A DNA stretch of 64,000 nucleotides, from contig NZ_FNDJ01000019.1 in NCBI RefSeq assembly GCF_900099965.1, positions 124,001 to 188,000 of the forward strand. The letters run 5' to 3'. Positions 61,526 to 64,000 of the stretch are shown piece after piece. Numbering within the stretch: the first letter of the stretch is position 1; each line of letters begins with the position of its first letter. The notes beneath the pieces are model-generated. The model was not told the DNA's origin. It saw only the letters and a program-made list of their open reading frames with translations, and searched no databases. The translations under genes were made by a program, and so were the position numbers. Source of the DNA: Nonomuraea jiangxiensis. Its GTDB lineage: Bacteria > Actinomycetota > Actinomycetes > Streptosporangiales > Streptosporangiaceae.

Positions 61526-62521
61526 ATGCCACTGGATGTGATCTGTGTCGGGGCCGTCACCGTCGATACCATCACCACGATCGACCGGCTGCCCGCCGAG
61601 GACGGCCGGGTGGTGGGAGAGCCGTTCACCGTCGCCGGGGGCGGCCCGGCCGCCACGGCGGCGGTCGCGCTGGCCCGGCTGGGCGCCCGCGTGGGGTTCT
61701 GCGGGGTCGTCGGCGACGATGACGCCGGCCGGCTGAGCCGCGCGCTGCTGGAGGAGGAGGGCGTGGACACCACGTGGCTGCGCGTGCGGCCCGGCATCCG
61801 CACGCCGCAGAGCATGATCATGGTGTCCCGGGGGTCGGGCGCGCGGACGATCGTCACCTCCCCCGCGACCCCGCCCGACGACGTTCCACGCGGCGCGGCC
61901 CGCTGGCTGCACGCCGACCACAACGGCTACGCCGCCGCCCGCGCGGCCCTGGACGGGCGGACGTCGCTCAGCATCGACGGCGGCAACCCGATCCCGGGCC
62001 TCGACCTGGCGGGGGTCGAGCTGTACGCCCCGACCGCCACCTCCCTGAGAGCCGCCTTCCCCGCCCCCGCCCCCGGCCCGGCGACCGACCGCGCCCCTGG
62101 CTCGGCCACCGACCATGCAGCCGACCACGCCGCCGACCCGGGTGCCGACCCGGGTGCCGACCGCGCCACCGACCCTCCCGCCGGGCTGGAGGCGAGCCTG
62201 CGGGCCGCCGCCGCGGCCGGCGCCCGGCAGGTGGTGGCGACCTCGGGCGGCGACGGCTGCTACGTGCTGGTGGCCGACGAGTTGACGCACGTGCCCGCGG
62301 TGCCGGTCGAGCCGGTGTCCACGATGGGCGCCGGCGACGTCTTCCACGGCGCGCTGCTGGCCGGGCTGGTAGAGGGCCGGCCGCTGGTCGAGGCGGCACG
62401 GCGGGCGAACCTGGTGGCCGCGCTGTCCTGCCGCTCGCTCGACGGCAGGAGCGGCATCCCCCGCACCACCGAGGTCGAGCACTGGTTGTCCACGGCGCGA
62501 CCCGCGCCGCGGTCCGATTGA
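61526..62521 (+). CDS. PfkB-family sugar kinase, YihV-like
   Basis: A 331-residue ribokinase-fold kinase. The start VICVGAVTVDTITTIDRLP, the glycine-rich VAGGGPAATAAVALARLGA and the anion-hole/catalytic VSTMGAGDVFHGALLAG (base Asp ~267) follow sulfofructose kinase YihV closely; QSMIMVSRGSGARTIV also aligns. Residues recalled as sulfonate contacts in YihV (Lys27, Asn109, Arg138) appear as Arg, Thr and a non-Arg residue here, so the substrate may differ. Residues ~177-222 are a Pro/Ala/Asp repeat insertion with no counterpart in YihV. It precedes the YihT-like aldolase by 12 bases. Confidence 0.8.
   Translation: MPLDVICVGAVTVDTITTIDRLPAEDGRVVGEPFTVAGGGPAATAAVALARLGARVGFCGVVGDDDAGRLSRALLEEEGVDTTWLRVRPGIRTPQSMIMVSRGSGARTIVTSPATPPDDVPRGAARWLHADHNGYAAARAALDGRTSLSIDGGNPIPGLDLAGVELYAPTATSLRAAFPAPAPGPATDRAPGSATDHAADHAADPGADPGADRATDPPAGLEASLRAAAAAGARQVVATSGGDGCYVLVADELTHVPAVPVEPVSTMGAGDVFHGALLAGLVEGRPLVEAARRANLVAALSCRSLDGRSGIPRTTEVEHWLSTARPAPRSD
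62132..62155 (+). repeat. 12-bp tandem repeat inside the kinase gene
   Basis: GCCGACCCGGGT occurs twice head to tail (62132-62143, 62144-62155), within a longer GCCGACC-rich stretch (~62056-62190) coding a degenerate Ala-Asp-Pro-Gly segment. It suggests slippage-driven length variation in a surface loop. Confidence 0.75.
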
Positions 62522-62533
62522 GAACGGAGAATG

Positions 62534-63445
62534 ATGGCTGGGAATTCTGTGGCCCCAGATGAACACGCGATGCGCAGGTTGACCGCCCCCCTGGAATCAG
62601 CCGAGGGCGGTTTCGCCATGCTCGCGCTGGACCAACGGGAGTCACTGCGCCAGATGTTCCCTTCTGTCAACGGCCAGGCGGCGACCGACGAGGCGCTGCG
62701 CGAGTTCAAGTCAACGGCGACACGGGTGCTGTCACCGCTGACCACCGCCGTTCTGCTGGACCGGCTCTACGGATTGACCGACACGGCACCCGAGGGGCTC
62801 CGGTCCAGCCTGATCGTCGCCGCCGACGTGCTCGTACAGCCGCCGGGCCAGCCCGTGCAGACCACCCACCTGGACCCGGCCGTCACCCCCGAGTACATCC
62901 GCGGGACCGGTGCCGCCGCGGTGAAGTTCCTGGTGATCTGGGAGGCCGACGGCGACCCCGACGAGCGCGTGCGCCTGGTCCGCTCGTTCCTCGACCTGGC
63001 CGCCGAGGCCGGGGTCGCCAGCCTGGTGGAGGCGATCGTGCGTCCCGCCGCCGGCCGGACGTGGGAGCAGGAGGAACGGCACGCCGCCATCCTCCAGGCG
63101 GCCAGGGAGTTGTCCACGCTGGGCGGCTCCATCTACAAGGCGGAGGTGCCCGGATACCAGCCGGGCGACCTGTCGAAGGTCAGGGAGCAGTCGGAACGCC
63201 TCTCCGAGATCGTCCCGGTGCCCTGGGTGGTGCTGTCGAACGGGGTCGAGAGGGAGGACTTCGCGGGCGCCCTGCGGGAGGCGTGTCTGGGCGGTGCGAG
63301 CGGTTTTCTCGCGGGACGCGCGATTTGGAGCGACACTGTCGCTGACCCCGACCCGCTGGGCGCGCTGACCCACCGCTCGGCGGAGCGACTGCGCGCCCTG
63401 AATGCCATCGTGGCCGAGACGTCACGAGGGCGACGGAGGCTATGA
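62534..63445 (+). CDS. Class I aldolase, YihT-like (sulfofructose-1-phosphate / LacD family)
   Basis: A 303-residue TIM-barrel aldolase. The start region GGFAMLALDQRESLRQMF, ALSP-like RVLSPLTTAVLLDRLYGL, VKFLVIWEADGDPDERV and EAIVRPAAGR track E. coli YihT along its length. The Schiff-base lysine is Lys202 in SIYKAEVPGY, and Arg262 in GASGFLAGRAIWSD matches the YihT phosphate/sulfonate end. It would split a ketose 1-phosphate into DHAP and an aldehyde (sulfolactaldehyde in sulfoglycolysis, glyceraldehyde phosphate in tagatose use). ATG 62534 is chosen by spacing; 62531 and 62569 are alternatives. Confidence 0.83.
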   Translation: MAGNSVAPDEHAMRRLTAPLESAEGGFAMLALDQRESLRQMFPSVNGQAATDEALREFKSTATRVLSPLTTAVLLDRLYGLTDTAPEGLRSSLIVAADVLVQPPGQPVQTTHLDPAVTPEYIRGTGAAAVKFLVIWEADGDPDERVRLVRSFLDLAAEAGVASLVEAIVRPAAGRTWEQEERHAAILQAARELSTLGGSIYKAEVPGYQPGDLSKVREQSERLSEIVPVPWVVLSNGVEREDFAGALREACLGGASGFLAGRAIWSDTVADPDPLGALTHRSAERLRALNAIVAETSRGRRRL

Positions 63446-64000
63446 ACCCGACCATGACAAAAGAGAACTTCCGCTACACCTCGGCGCCGGAGCGCAGGGA
63501 CCGGCTCGTACAGTTCATCACCGAACAGGGCTACTGCACGATCACCGAGCTGTCCAAGGCGTTCGCCGTGTCGGAGATGACCATCCGCCGCGACGTGCTG
63601 CGGCTGACCGAGCAGGGCAAGGTGCGGGGGTTCCGCGGCGGCGTGGGCTCGCTGTCCAAGCAGGACATGGAGGGCAGCGACTACCACCTGCGGGACGTGA
63701 AGATGGCCGACGCCAAGCGGGCCATCGCGCTCAGGGCGGTCGAGATGATCGGCACGGGCTCGGTGGTGGCCATCGACGCGGGCACCACCACCCGGCAGGT
63801 CGCCGACCTGCTGCCGGGCGAGCGCGGCGTCACGGTCGTCACGCACTCCTTCCCGGTGGTGTCGAGCCTGATCGGGCGCGGCGGCACCGAGGTGATGTGC
63901 CTGGGCGGACTGCTGCACCCGGAGTCGTTGTCGTTCGACGGACCCGCCACCCTGTCCGCGATCTCCAACCTGCAGGTGGAGACGCTGTTCCTGGCCGCCA
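63442..64000 (+). CDS. DeoR-family regulator, partial at right edge
   Basis: 186 codons are visible before the window ends. HTH ~12-65 (RRDRLVQFITEQGYCTITEL, EMTIRRDVLRLTEQGKV) is the DeoR signature; the effector domain starts AIALRAVEMIGTGSVVAIDA and continues with GTTTRQVADLLPG and VVTHSFPVVSSL, the ISOCOT-type sugar-phosphate sensor. Its ATG overlaps the aldolase stop (ATGA). E. coli sulfoquinovose genes are controlled by a DeoR protein (CsqR/YihW), so the order kinase-aldolase-DeoR supports a sugar-phosphate pathway. C-terminus missing. Confidence 0.88.
   Translation, partial: MNPTMTKENFRYTSAPERRDRLVQFITEQGYCTITELSKAFAVSEMTIRRDVLRLTEQGKVRGFRGGVGSLSKQDMEGSDYHLRDVKMADAKRAIALRAVEMIGTGSVVAIDAGTTTRQVADLLPGERGVTVVTHSFPVVSSLIGRGGTEVMCLGGLLHPESLSFDGPATLSAISNLQVETLFLAA

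Noticed and set aside
60572-62566. A 664-codon minus-strand open frame opposite the second permease and kinase
   Set aside because: The plus strand encodes a permease and PfkB kinase with strong motifs; the reverse frame has none.
1-64000. tRNA, rRNA, CRISPR, insertion sequence or prophage
   Set aside because: No cloverleaf-like gene, spaced repeat array, transposase motif or phage protein was seen by eye; a tool search could still find a small one.

Overview
The window is high-GC DNA (roughly 70 percent) with many GTG and TTG starts, stop-start overlaps, leaderless-looking promoters and actinobacterial families (DrrAB exporters, DUF1707, FxSxx-COOH RiPP genes, CHAD, F420-type LLM oxidoreductase). 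It most likely comes from a mycelial actinomycete chromosome; a Nonomuraea/Streptosporangium-type host is a guess from gene content. I see no rRNA, tRNA, CRISPR array, insertion sequence or phage gene.

Layout. 1-3480 (minus) is a stressosome operon: rsbR, rsbS, rsbT, an RsbT-RsbX-like fusion and an RsbU-like phosphatase cut by the left edge. A divergent GAF-like/SpoIIE phosphatase and a MarR regulator follow (3610-5387). 5463-9106 holds a PhzF protein, an Lrp/AsnC regulator, an F420-type oxidoreductase and a P450. 9241-13010 is one operon: ribbon-helix-helix regulator, DUF4097 protein, DrrA/DrrB ABC exporter and DUF1707 protein. 13137-19561 carries a Tat-exported PhoX-like protein, a PadR/FAD-monooxygenase pair, a helix-turn-helix/hydrolase pair and a GH15 enzyme. 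19563-28222 is a catabolic locus: LacI regulator, NMT1-type ABC importer, LVIVD-repeat protein, creatinase-like M24 protein, C-C-hydrolase-like protein and a beta-hydroxyacid dehydrogenase. Four copies of one LacI-type operator (GCAATCGnTTGC) tie these genes together.

28259-31625 is a phosphate/polyphosphate module (PPK2, decayed PiT transporter, CYTH-CHAD protein). 31747-33842 is a two-component system, followed by a secreted protein of unknown function and a double-domain secreted phytase/esterase-like protein. 37747-49501 is the most unusual stretch: an FxSxx-COOH cyclophane RiPP locus (FxsB radical SAM enzyme, HExxH peptide hydroxylase, FxsT, a 51-residue precursor). It continues into an nSTAND1-TPR NTPase, an MFS transporter and a membrane-anchored protein fusing KAP and NACHT NTPases to an extracytoplasmic domain.

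49526-64000 is carbohydrate use: a secreted DUF4874/DUF4832 glycosidase-like protein, a first ABC sugar importer with a GH36-type alpha-galactosidase and ROK regulator, then a second ABC importer with a YihV-like kinase, a YihT-like aldolase and a DeoR regulator cut by the right edge. The last three resemble the core of a sulfoglycolytic (sulfo-EMP) or tagatose-like pathway.

Every gene-free gap in the window is shorter than 300 bases, apart from the decayed PiT region at 29391-30098. Function calls are from reading translated sequence and remembered family features; no database search was possible.
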